A stretch of 64,000 bases of DNA. Origin: Cyclobacterium xiamenense. GTDB taxonomy: Bacteria; Bacteroidota; Bacteroidia; Cytophagales; Cyclobacteriaceae. Position 1 is the first letter of the stretch, and every line of letters starts with the position of its first letter. The notes beneath the pieces are model-generated. The model ran no database searches and was not told where the DNA came from. It saw nothing but the letters and a program-made list of their open reading frames with translations. The position numbers and the translations under genes are program-made. This document shows positions 45,390 through 53,267 of the stretch, one piece after another. The DNA is taken from positions 124,001 to 188,000 of the forward strand of contig NZ_WIOK01000009.1 of NCBI RefSeq assembly GCF_009467825.1. The letters run 5' to 3'.

Positions 45390-45940
45390 TAAAGTCCTCC
45401 TCTGCTTATTTCTTCGAATTTCTCCAGATCAGGCCAGGTTTGGTCCTTTTCGGATAGAAGCGGATGGTCCACTCCCCAATCAATGTCTAACTGCTTATCG
45501 TTCCAAATAATTCCACCTTCACTTTCTTTGTTATATAGGTTGGAGCATTTGTACGTAAACACGGCATCTTTCCAAACGGCAAAGCCATGCGCAAAACCGG
45601 TGGGTACATAGAGCATGTTTTGGAGTTTTTCATCCAGAACTACCGCATGGTATTTTCCAAAGGTAGGGGAGCCTTTGCGCAGGTCTACACACACATCCAG
45701 TACCTTACCGCTGATTACCCGTACGAGTTTGGCCTGGGCGTGGATTCCGCGCTGAAAGTGAAGTCCGCGCACAATACCCGCCTCCGAAAAAGACTGGTTG
45801 TCCTGAACCCACCGGGTACTCATACCGTGCTTCTCAAACAGGTCCTCCCGGTAACTTTCTAAAAAATAGCCCCTTGCATCTTTGAAGATTTTTGGATAGA
45901 TTTCGTACACATCTTTCAGGGCTGTCTCTCTGATTTCCAT
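45389..45940 (-). CDS. rfbC: dTDP-4-dehydrorhamnose 3,5-epimerase
   Basis: A 183-residue cupin epimerase of dTDP-L-rhamnose synthesis. Conserved parts: FKDARGYFLESYREDLFEK, WVQDNQSFSEAGIVRGLHFQ (with catalytic His), AKLVRVISGKVLDVCVDLRK, and PTGFAHGFAVWKDAVFTYKC. The other three rhamnose genes (rfbA, rfbB, rfbD) are not next to it. The stop overlaps the start of the CpsB-like gene by one base. Confidence 0.95.
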   Translation of the reverse strand: MEIRETALKDVYEIYPKIFKDARGYFLESYREDLFEKHGMSTRWVQDNQSFSEAGIVRGLHFQRGIHAQAKLVRVISGKVLDVCVDLRKGSPTFGKYHAVVLDEKLQNMLYVPTGFAHGFAVWKDAVFTYKCSNLYNKESEGGIIWNDKQLDIDWGVDHPLLSEKDQTWPDLEKFEEISRGGL

Positions 45941-46160
45941 AGCTTTGTAAGTTAATGTCTAAAAAACGATGCAATTTGGTGAATCCACTCTGAAAATATA
46001 TCACATAAAAACGAATTTTGCCATTTCCTGCTGCAAATGGGCGGCAATTCCGCCGAAAGAAAGAGCGCTCTTGGGCTAAAAAACCCAAATAGGTGAATCT
46101 ATTGCGCTAGTTTTGCGTTATAGATTCCCAGAATTAAGGCAATGTTTGAACATACAATGC

Positions 46161-47420
46161 ATGAGTAAATACACTAGAAAACTGGCAAAATTGGTAGATA
46201 CGGCGCCCAAGGAGGAAACGGCAGTGTTGATTGCCCTGATCCATCAGCACGAAACGGAGCAATTGGTGCAGGACCACCTGGACGAATTGGCCTTTTTGAC
46301 CGAGACGCTGGGGGCGAAAGCGATCCATCGGTTCACGCAGCGAATGGAAAAGCCAGATGCCCGTACCTTTGTTGGTTCCGGAAAATTGGAAGAAATCAAG
46401 TCGTATATCGAGTACTTTGCCGTGGATATGGCGATTTTTGACGAAGATTTGAGTCCTTCACAGGTGAAAATACTGGAAAACGAGTTGAAAATAAAGGTCT
46501 ACGATCGCTCCATGTTGATCCTCGATATTTTCCTGAGCCGTGCGCAGACTGCACAGGCGAAAACACAGGTGGAATTGGCACGGTACCAATACCTGCTGCC
46601 CCGACTGACGCGCATGTGGACACACCTGGAACGACAGCGGGGTGGAACAGCAACTCGGGGCGGCGCCGGAGAAAAAGAAATCGAAACGGATAAACGAGAC
46701 ATTCGGCAAAAAATCGATCTGCTGAAGGAAAAATTGAAGAAAATCGAAAAACAGGGGTATACCCAACGCAAAGGAAGAAAAGGCATTGTTCGCGTCGCCC
46801 TCGTCGGCTATACCAATGTGGGTAAAAGTACCCTCATGAACCTGCTGACCAAGGCAAATATCCTTGCCGAGAATAAGCTATTTGCAACGGTAGATTCCAC
46901 AGTGAGAAAAGTGGTTTTGGACAACATTCCTTTTCTGATTTCGGACACAGTAGGGTTTATTCGGAAGCTGCCTACCCATTTGATCGAGTCCTTCAAATCT
47001 ACCCTGGCGGAAATCGAGGAGGCTGATTTGCTGATTCACGTGGTGGACCTTTCCCATCCCAATTTTGAGGATCAGATCGCGGTGGTTAATCAGACCTTGA
47101 ACGAAATGGGCGCAGGAGACAAGCCGGTGATCATGGTATTCAATAAGATCGATGTGGCGCCAAAAATGCCCTCGGAAGAAGAACTGATGCTGATGTCTGC
47201 CCACGAAGTAGAAGAGGCCAACTTTATCGATTTTGAAAAGCTGGAGGAAAGCTATGCCAGAAAGTCCTCCATTACTCCGGTCTTTATGGCGGCAGGAAAT
47301 GGGACCAATATCGAAGGCTTCCGAAAGGTGGTTACGGCTGAAGTGAAGAAAATTCACCAGAAGATTTACCCACATTACCTGGAAGACGAGGTACTGGATT
47401 TGTCGCAGTACGAAGTATAG
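46161..47420 (+). CDS. hflX: Ribosome-associated GTPase HflX
   Basis: A 419-residue GTPase that splits or rescues stalled 70S ribosomes. The ATG at 46161 (MSKYTRKLAKL) is preferred over an upstream frame at 46113. The N-terminal HflX domain (to about 190) includes TFVGSGKLEEIKSYIEYFA, VLENELKIKVYDRSM-like sequence (ILENELKIKVYDRSM) and LPRLTRMWTHLERQRGG. The G domain has GYTNVGKST (G1), DTVGFIRKLPTHLIESFKST (G3) and VFNKID (G4). A minus-strand operon is divergent upstream across 220 bases. Confidence 0.95.
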   Translation: MSKYTRKLAKLVDTAPKEETAVLIALIHQHETEQLVQDHLDELAFLTETLGAKAIHRFTQRMEKPDARTFVGSGKLEEIKSYIEYFAVDMAIFDEDLSPSQVKILENELKIKVYDRSMLILDIFLSRAQTAQAKTQVELARYQYLLPRLTRMWTHLERQRGGTATRGGAGEKEIETDKRDIRQKIDLLKEKLKKIEKQGYTQRKGRKGIVRVALVGYTNVGKSTLMNLLTKANILAENKLFATVDSTVRKVVLDNIPFLISDTVGFIRKLPTHLIESFKSTLAEIEEADLLIHVVDLSHPNFEDQIAVVNQTLNEMGAGDKPVIMVFNKIDVAPKMPSEEELMLMSAHEVEEANFIDFEKLEESYARKSSITPVFMAAGNGTNIEGFRKVVTAEVKKIHQKIYPHYLEDEVLDLSQYEV

Positions 47421-47426
47421 ACATCC

Positions 47427-48815
47427 TCAGTCCATCCGAATACGCCATTCTTTCGGGTAATAATTGTTTGACCGATTTCCCAGGTTTTTGACCCATCCCA
47501 TACCCAAACCCTTGTAGTTAACCAACACCCATCCCCGATCCGCTTTGGAAAGGGTGATGGGTTCTTTTTTGAGGTAACGGATCGCTTCTTCGGTCGTTAG
47601 TTCCTCCACGGCATAGGATGGTTTGGGCAATAGGCTAAGCGCCCAGGCCGGCCCGGGCAGGAAGGTGTCCCGCGCCCAGTCGCCCAATTCCACGCCGAAA
47701 TACTGCACATTCATCCGGGTGGCGATGGTTTCAAACCAGGCAACCCAGCGTGCTGGAAGCGCAAAGAGGTGGTTGCTGTATTGGTAGTAGGCAAAGTTTT
47801 CAGCGAGGTCTAGCGTCGGAAAGGAGGGGTGGTTTCGGATCTTTCCCGGAAGTCGCTGCAGGTGAGGGTGCCTGAAGTCTTTGCCCATCTTTGCGGGTTT
47901 TCGGTAGTCCTCGGAAGGCGGGCGCTGAAGTACCGCCATGAAAAGCCCCTCTCCCGGTACCCGATGAGGGTAAAAGCGGTACACGGGGTACGCTCCTCGT
48001 TCCGTCTCGCAGGCGCTTTGGCTAATCCCCCAGGATGGATCAATCGGGATTTCTACCGGTTTGTAGCCAAAATTTGCTACAAGGAAACGAATATTTTCTT
48101 CGTTTTCCAACGAATTATAGGTGCAGGTGGAATAGATGAGGTAGCCCTCCGGTTTGGGCAAGGCAGCCGCTTCCTGCAAAATGCGGGACTGCCTGCCCTG
48201 GCAAAGGTGCACGTTTTCCGGAGACCACTCCTGAATGGACTGTGGATCCTTTCGAAACAGCCCCTCTCCCGAACAGGGAGCGTCCACCAGAACAAAATCA
48301 AAGGAATTGGACAGCTGCGCAAAATGCGCGGGGTCATTTTGGGTGATGACCGTATTGCCCAGTCCCCACTTGATCGTGTTTTCCTTCAGGACTAGATTTC
48401 TACTTTTGATTACTTCATTGGCCAGCAACAGCCCCTTTTCTCCCAAAAAACTGCTAATTAGGGTGGATTTCCCTCCCGGAGCGGCACACAGGTCGAGGGC
48501 CAGGGGAGCCTCTGGGAGCTCCAACTGGTTCAGTACATGATTTAAAAAACCGGAAGAGGCCTCCTGTACGTAGTAGGCACCGGCATGAAAGTATGGATCC
48601 AACGTGAAGCTTGGGCGGGATTGCAGCAGGAAGGCATGCGGAGACCAGCCAACGGGCTCACTTGCTGCCGGAGCCGACATTCCTTTGGAGGGGTTGAGCC
48701 GGATGCTTACCGGCGCCGGCTGCTGTAGTGCCTGCAGAAAAAGGTTCAGGTCTGATTCGCCCAACTGTTGCTTCATCGCTTCCAAAAAGTGTGAGGGGAG
48801 TGGGTATTCGTTCAT
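47427..48815 (-). CDS. rsmF: rRNA cytosine-C5 methyltransferase (RsmF/NOL1-NOP2-Sun family)
   Basis: A 462-residue SAM-dependent RNA m5C methyltransferase, likely modifying 16S rRNA. The SAM site is LALDLCAAPGGKSTLISSFL. The catalytic Cys pair is in VLVDAPCSGEGLFRKDP and IYSTCTYNSLENEENI. The C-terminal part (about 285-462) resembles the RsmF-type FAYYQYSNHLFALPARW and PUA-like extensions. It converges on hflX with 6 bases between stops. Confidence 0.88.
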   Translation of the reverse strand: MNEYPLPSHFLEAMKQQLGESDLNLFLQALQQPAPVSIRLNPSKGMSAPAASEPVGWSPHAFLLQSRPSFTLDPYFHAGAYYVQEASSGFLNHVLNQLELPEAPLALDLCAAPGGKSTLISSFLGEKGLLLANEVIKSRNLVLKENTIKWGLGNTVITQNDPAHFAQLSNSFDFVLVDAPCSGEGLFRKDPQSIQEWSPENVHLCQGRQSRILQEAAALPKPEGYLIYSTCTYNSLENEENIRFLVANFGYKPVEIPIDPSWGISQSACETERGAYPVYRFYPHRVPGEGLFMAVLQRPPSEDYRKPAKMGKDFRHPHLQRLPGKIRNHPSFPTLDLAENFAYYQYSNHLFALPARWVAWFETIATRMNVQYFGVELGDWARDTFLPGPAWALSLLPKPSYAVEELTTEEAIRYLKKEPITLSKADRGWVLVNYKGLGMGWVKNLGNRSNNYYPKEWRIRMD

Positions 48816-49066
48816 TGTTATTGGGTAGTGTTTCGATTATGAGGACGGATGCAGGTATGGGAAACCGCCGGTTTTGCTCGTTTCGTTCTGCGGCTTTCGT
48901 ACAGGACCGAAATACGGAAGTACTCCATATGGTAAAAATACGGGAAAAAATGCGTTGCCCGCAAAGGATTTCCGGAAAGGTAGGGTTTTAACCAAACGAG
49001 ACCGGCAACTTTTCCTCAGCGAAACCGTGAAAGGAATACCGCTGCGTTTCCTAATTCGATTTCCCC

Positions 49067-49759
49067 GTGAAAAGATTCTTCCTTTGGTCGGCCCGGATTT
49101 TTCTCGGTCTGTTTTTATTTTCCATTCTGGCCGTGATGGCGCTGGGAGTGTTACCGGTTTATTTTACCCCATTAATGGGTATCCGGGCTACCGAGCAACT
49201 TCTGGATAGGGAGCGGGAATTTCGCCTGGAAAAAGATTGGGTTCCCATGGAGAAGATTTCTCCCTTTCTTTACCGCGCCGTGATCGCATCGGAGGACCAG
49301 AAATTTTTGGATCACCATGGATTTGATTGGGAAGCTATTCGGGCAGCTATGGACGAAAACCGCAGCGGGAAACGGCTGAGGGGAGGAAGCACGATCACCA
49401 ACCAGACGGCAAAAAATGTGTTTTTATGGCCGGGGAGAAACCTGCTACGAAAAGGGCTGGAAGCGTATTTTACCTTACTTATTGAGTTTTTTTGGTCCAA
49501 AGAACGGATCCTGGAAGTGTACCTGAACGTCATTGAAATGGGAGATGGCATCTACGGTGCAGAGGCTGCGGCTCGGGTGTATTTTGGGAAAGCAGCCGTC
49601 GATCTGAACCGGCAGGAGGCGGCGTTGATCGCGGCCGTCTTACCGAATCCGCTTCGTTGGAGACCCGACCAGCCCAGTTCCTACCTGCGGCAACGGCAGG
49701 CCTGGATCCTACGCAACATGAGAAATCTCGGAGAGCTTCCTTTAAATGGAGCGCAATAG
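49067..49759 (+). CDS. mtgA: Monofunctional peptidoglycan glycosyltransferase
   Basis: A 230-residue membrane-anchored GT51 enzyme polymerising lipid II into glycan strands. A GTG start is required because an in-frame TAA lies at 49052-49054 and no ATG follows before the anchor. One N-terminal helix (about 8-30) precedes the GT51 domain: VIASEDQKFLDHHGFDW (catalytic Glu), LRGGSTITNQTAKNVFLWP and VYLNVIEMGDGIYGAEAAA. The stop lies one base before the first copy of the 46-bp repeat, so its natural 3' neighbour was probably the UPF0316-type gene now displaced to 52584. Confidence 0.93.
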   Translation: MKRFFLWSARIFLGLFLFSILAVMALGVLPVYFTPLMGIRATEQLLDREREFRLEKDWVPMEKISPFLYRAVIASEDQKFLDHHGFDWEAIRAAMDENRSGKRLRGGSTITNQTAKNVFLWPGRNLLRKGLEAYFTLLIEFFWSKERILEVYLNVIEMGDGIYGAEAAARVYFGKAAVDLNRQEAALIAAVLPNPLRWRPDQPSSYLRQRQAWILRNMRNLGELPLNGAQ

Positions 49760-49760
49760 A

Positions 49761-49806
49761 CCTATTTCCTGATGAGATTCCGCAGCCGGGTGGTAAACCG
49801 GGGTCG
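49761..49806. repeat. 46-bp direct repeat, copy 1 (att-like)
   Basis: This is an exact copy of 52583-52628. Read on the minus strand it is the last 14 codons plus stop (ending in NLIRK) of the UPF0316-type gene, here detached from the rest of that gene. Similarity stops abruptly on both sides. Inside, CCGG arms at 49786-49789 and 49798-49801 form an imperfect inverted repeat around GTGGTAAA, a layout seen in recombinase core sites. Confidence 0.85.
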
Positions 49807-50111
49807 ATACCGATGCCGGCAGTCCAAGGTTTATCAACCAATCGCCTGAATTTGGGCCGGGGTAGGGGTAAAAATGCAATAGAAGAAATTTGGTGCAACT
49901 AGTTGCGCCAGAACGTTTTACTTTTGGCCAAATTAGGAGAATTGTCTAAAGTACCTACCTGGAGGCCAGCTGCCATACATTGGTAAAATTCTTCGAAATC
50001 GCAATTCGGCTAGATCATTCCGAACCACTTGGCTAGTTTGAGAACAAGACGGACAAATACTGTTGTCATACTGGTAAAAACCTTATCTTTCGCTCTCACT
50101 TTCGTTACCAA
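49807..50111. other. Islet left flank with BCCT promoter candidate
   Basis: About 300 bases without a gene. A TTG at 50063-50065 lies 18 bases before TATCTTTC at 50084-50091, close to the TAnnTTTG promoter, and would start transcription shortly before the BCCT ATG at 50112. The palindrome-like GCAACTAGTTGC at about 49893-49904 is a perfect 12-base inverted repeat. No tRNA-like fold was seen. Confidence 0.4.
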
Positions 50112-51650
50112 ATGTCAGCGAAGCTAAAGCTTAAACCTTGGGTGTTTTTTCCGCCGGTAGTTATTCTAGGGATGACCCTGGCTTTTGGAGTCACCTACAG
50201 CGAACCCTTTCTTCGACTGGCTGAAAGAACCAAAGACGGAATGCTCAATCAGTTCGGTTGGCTTTTTTCCTGGAGTGCGTTTGCTTTCCTGATTCTATTA
50301 GGGACTGCCTACGTGCTTCCATTTGGCCGGACAAAAATTGGGGGGAAGGCAGCTGTTCCAATTTTAAGCAAATGGCGCTGGTTTGCCATTACACTCTGTA
50401 CTACCGTCGCCACGGGTATCCTGTTTTGGGGTATGGCTGAACCACTTCACCACCTCCACCGACCTCCACCGGCATTGTCGATTGAAAGTGGGTCCAGTTT
50501 GGCAGCGGTCTTTTCGCTGGCTACACTACACATGCATTGGTCGTTTACGCCCTACGGTGTGTATACGCTTGCAGGATTGGTTTTTGCACTTTCCTACTAC
50601 AATCTACATCAGCCTTTCAGTCTGACAGCTAGTATAGCTCCCCTCTCAACGAAACTCGCGGGTAATCGCTTCGGGAAGCTTATCGATGTCATTTGTTTAT
50701 ACGCGCTGGTTCTTGGAATGTCAGCATCGCTAGGTACCGGTATGTTTGCCATTACCGGAGGTCTGGATTTACTAATGGGTTGGACTAAATCGGCTGTGCT
50801 TTTAGCCATGATTGGATTTTTGATCGTTTTCAGCTTTGTGTTTTCTGCCATTAGCGGTCTGCATCGGGGCATAGCAATTCTTTCTGATGTCAATGTAAAG
50901 GCCTTCTTTGGCCTGGCAGTTTTTGTACTGATCACCGGGCCTACCCTCGATATTCTTAGCTTGGGTTGGGAAAGTGTTCAGGATTACGCGGTAAATTTTT
51001 TCCCCAGAAGCGTCAGTTTTGGTGATACGGTTGATCAGGAATGGGAGCAAGACTGGACCTTATTTTACCTCGCGAACTGGTACGCATGGGCGCCGGTCGC
51101 TGCATTATTTTTAGGTCGTATATCCGTCGGATACACTGTTCGAGACTTTATTTTGTTCAACCTGGTATTCCCCTCTCTGTTCACAATAATTTGGATGAGT
51201 ATTTTCGGGGGTACTTCGCTGACTTTCGACATGCAGGAAGGACAAAGCCTTTTTGACATAATGGAACTGAGAGGGGAAGAGATCGTTATGTTTCAGGTGT
51301 TAGGCAGTTTGCCCTTTGGACGGATAGTCAGCCTAGCCACGTTGGTTATGGTTTTTATCTCTTACGTGACCGCCGCCGATTCCAACGTCTCCGCCATGTC
51401 AGCGATCAGCACGCATGGAATCAGTCCCAATCAGCCCGAAGCACCGCTTTGGCTCAAACTCGTTTGGGGGTCAATTATTGGTATAACTGCCTGGTTAATG
51501 GTTTCTACTGCTGGTATTGAAGGGATTCGGATACTCTCCGTAATGGGGGGATTCCCAGCCTTATTTCTTGTGATTAGTGTTGCCGCAGGCCTCCTTAAAA
51601 TGATTCTAACCTCGGGGGCACGGCGGCTGGACGAGGAACTGCCTTCTTGA
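50112..51650 (+). CDS. BCCT-family betaine/carnitine/choline transporter
   Basis: A 512-residue transporter with about 12 helices, related to those importing glycine betaine, choline or carnitine. Family landmarks are ATGILFWGMAEPLHHLHRPP (the WGxxEP element), MHWSFTPYGVYTLAGLVFAL, GMSASLGTGMFAITGGLD, SGLHRGIAILSDVNVKAFF and VMVFISYVTAADSNVSAM. The usual charged C-terminal regulatory tail is short (ending RRLDEELPS), so osmotic gating may be limited. It lies inside the repeat-bounded islet. Its 3' end overlaps the convergent TIGR02117 gene by 56 bases. The ligand cannot be deduced. Confidence 0.9.
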   Translation: MSAKLKLKPWVFFPPVVILGMTLAFGVTYSEPFLRLAERTKDGMLNQFGWLFSWSAFAFLILLGTAYVLPFGRTKIGGKAAVPILSKWRWFAITLCTTVATGILFWGMAEPLHHLHRPPPALSIESGSSLAAVFSLATLHMHWSFTPYGVYTLAGLVFALSYYNLHQPFSLTASIAPLSTKLAGNRFGKLIDVICLYALVLGMSASLGTGMFAITGGLDLLMGWTKSAVLLAMIGFLIVFSFVFSAISGLHRGIAILSDVNVKAFFGLAVFVLITGPTLDILSLGWESVQDYAVNFFPRSVSFGDTVDQEWEQDWTLFYLANWYAWAPVAALFLGRISVGYTVRDFILFNLVFPSLFTIIWMSIFGGTSLTFDMQEGQSLFDIMELRGEEIVMFQVLGSLPFGRIVSLATLVMVFISYVTAADSNVSAMSAISTHGISPNQPEAPLWLKLVWGSIIGITAWLMVSTAGIEGIRILSVMGGFPALFLVISVAAGLLKMILTSGARRLDEELPS

Positions 51651-52314
51651 GCTGGTAAAAAATTCCTGCTCCCCCGTGGGACCAAATTGGCGCTCGTACG
51701 CCTATCTGAATCAGCCCCCGGTTGACCCAGAAATTGCATGTTCCGAAAGCGTGATACGATCCCATTGCCTCATAAAAATTATCGTTGGTGGTATAGCCTT
51801 TTCCGGGAAGAAGAATAACACCGTTTTCACGTTGCTTAAAAAAGCTGCAGATATAATCGCACAGTTGCAGGTACTGCTCGATGCTAAGGTGAATGGACTC
51901 CAGGCGCTTCTGGTTTTTGGGCAATTCGGGGTGTAGGGTTACATGCATGAGTGTGGGACTTGGAATTAGCATCGCCCGCGCTGCAACTTTAGGCTTTAGG
52001 TTGGCCCACTCGTCAACTTCCAGGTAGAAACCGCGGTCACCCCAGCCGATGCCAAGAAAATTGTTTTCGGCAAGGGGCGTTTCAAAATCGCGGCCGCCAA
52101 GTACTTTTTTCCAGTCGAAATAGGGAGAAATACTTGGAAGTATATAGTCCACGTGTACACCATTGGAAACGACAAAAATTTCAATATCCCGTTGAATGTT
52201 TAGAAACTGTTTATTTACGGGTATTAGGAAACAAAGCAAACCAGCCAGGCTGTATAAAAGGATGAATAAAACAAAACTGAACACTATTCCTCCTAAAATC
52301 GCCAGATAAACCAT
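51595..52314 (-). CDS. TIGR02117/DUF2459 family protein
   Basis: A 239-residue protein with an N-terminal membrane helix (about residues 5-33, IVFSFVLFILLYSLAGLLCF). The rest matches the DUF2459 family: IFVVSNGVHVDYILPS, FLGIGWGDRGFYLE, GYTTNDNFYEAMGSYHAFGT and CNFWVNRGLIQIGV. The conserved His and Cys suggest an NlpC/P60-like thiol peptidase-type fold, but no activity is known for the family. It converges with and overlaps the BCCT gene by 56 bases, and lies inside the islet. Confidence 0.82.
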   Translation of the reverse strand: MVYLAILGGIVFSFVLFILLYSLAGLLCFLIPVNKQFLNIQRDIEIFVVSNGVHVDYILPSISPYFDWKKVLGGRDFETPLAENNFLGIGWGDRGFYLEVDEWANLKPKVAARAMLIPSPTLMHVTLHPELPKNQKRLESIHLSIEQYLQLCDYICSFFKQRENGVILLPGKGYTTNDNFYEAMGSYHAFGTCNFWVNRGLIQIGVRAPIWSHGGAGIFYQLKKAVPRPAAVPPRLESF

Positions 52315-52582
52315 AAACGTGATGAATTTTCACAAAGTAAGGTTCCGTCTATGACTACATGGTATTCCAAACGCTATCTTTTTGTTATTTTTTTGAGAGG
52401 CTTTCCTTCCTTGTAAGAAGCTGCGTGCGATTTGAGCCGAAAGTTGACAGTTTCTGGTACGGCATTTCCATCCAACCCATTGTGATAGAGTCCAGAAGAT
52501 TCAGTTTTATCTCTGCCTGCGAAAGGCAGTAATCTTGCACACTTCGGGCAATTCGAGTGACTAATAGGTAAAAAGCAACATC
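52315..52582. other. Islet right flank, no gene seen
   Basis: About 270 bases precede the second repeat copy. I found no recognisable reading frame, tRNA-like fold or terminator. It likely contains the promoter of the TIGR02117 gene near 52330-52400 and otherwise degenerate sequence up to the islet edge. Confidence 0.45.
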
Positions 52583-52628
52583 CCTATTTCCTGATGAGAT
52601 TCCGCAGCCGGGTGGTAAACCGGGGTCG
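52583..52628. repeat. 46-bp direct repeat, copy 2 (att-like)
   Basis: This is the intact copy, covering the last 14 codons and stop of the UPF0316-type gene, whose TAG stop is at 52584-52586 on the minus strand. It is identical over 46 bases to 49761-49806 and marks the right end of the islet. Confidence 0.85.
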
Positions 52629-53186
52629 GTCTTCCATCACGTTGAGGTCATCTTCCGATATCCGCTTGACACTCTCGATGGTGTAAAATGCCTTTTCGTT
52701 ACTTTCTTTCAGCTTGCTGATAAATCCAGGAAGGAGTTCGCGCTTGATGACTGTAAACATGAGCATAACTTTGCCATACCGGCCCTCTGCACCCACGGAA
52801 GTAAAGCGGTATTCTTTTTCTTTCATGTATTCGACCAGTTCAGGCAAGGGTTCCGGGGTGATGATTCGTACCAGTACCCGACCCAGCGCGAGGCGTTCCT
52901 CGATTACCATGCCCACATAGGTGCCCATGGCGTAGCCGCCTGCGTAGGCGATGTAGGAAAGCGGGTTGTTGATGTTTTGGAAAATCTGTCCAATGGCCAG
53001 AAGCCAGATCAGCGCCTCAAAGAATCCAAGCACGGGTGCAACGGTCCGCTTTCCGTTTAATACAAACATGATGCGCAGTGTATTGATGGACACATCCACT
53101 ACCCGAGCCAAAAAGATGAACAAAGGCATGAACAGGTAGTCGAAAAGCGTTTGGGAAATGCCTATGGATTCCAGTAGTTCCTGCAT
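52584..53186 (-). CDS. UPF0316 (DUF2179/DUF5698) membrane protein
   Basis: A 200-residue membrane protein. It has about three N-terminal helices (residues 10-100; FIFLARVVDVSINTLRIMFV, VLGFFEALIWLLAIGQIF) and a C-terminal DUF2179-like regulatory domain (VGAEGRYGKVMLMFTVIKR; FYTIESVKRISEDD). Related proteins bind cyclic dinucleotides or are uncharacterised. Its last 14 codons form the 46-bp repeat at the islet border, and the coding sequence is complete, as expected if the insertion restored the target gene. Confidence 0.85.
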   Translation of the reverse strand: MQELLESIGISQTLFDYLFMPLFIFLARVVDVSINTLRIMFVLNGKRTVAPVLGFFEALIWLLAIGQIFQNINNPLSYIAYAGGYAMGTYVGMVIEERLALGRVLVRIITPEPLPELVEYMKEKEYRFTSVGAEGRYGKVMLMFTVIKRELLPGFISKLKESNEKAFYTIESVKRISEDDLNVMEDRPRFTTRLRNLIRK

Positions 53187-53267
53187 GAAAGAGATATGCG
53201 GTTCGTGAATTCGAAAGTAATGAAATTCGGGGAAAATTGATACTAGTTAGCCGGACTTTGCCTTGAA

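Larger units (their letters stand above)
49761..52582. mobile_element. 2.8-kb islet bounded by 46-bp direct repeats
   Basis: The segment from one repeat start to the next is 2822 bases. It holds a BCCT transporter gene, a TIGR02117/DUF2459 gene and A/T-rich flanks, but no integrase, transposase or phage gene. Removing it would restore mtgA and the UPF0316-type gene as tightly convergent neighbours one base apart. The duplicated sequence is a gene 3' end, as with many site-specific integrases. A 46-base copy is far too long for a transposon target duplication. Segments counted by eye give roughly 48-58% G+C, not clearly foreign. Confidence 0.6.

Noticed and set aside
46040-46089. Short hairpins GGCGG/CCGCC and TTGGG/CCCAA upstream of hflX
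   Set aside because: Five-base stems without a T run or conserved context are likely to be chance.
49761-49806. tRNA-gene or CRISPR repeat explanation for the 46-bp repeat
   Set aside because: Only two copies exist in the window, 2822 bases apart, no spacer pattern is present and the sequence encodes the end of a protein gene rather than a tRNA.
51595-51650. 56-base overlap of the BCCT and TIGR02117 genes as a sign of frameshift or annotation error
   Set aside because: Both proteins read to plausible C-termini with family-typical lengths; convergent overlaps of this size are ordinary.
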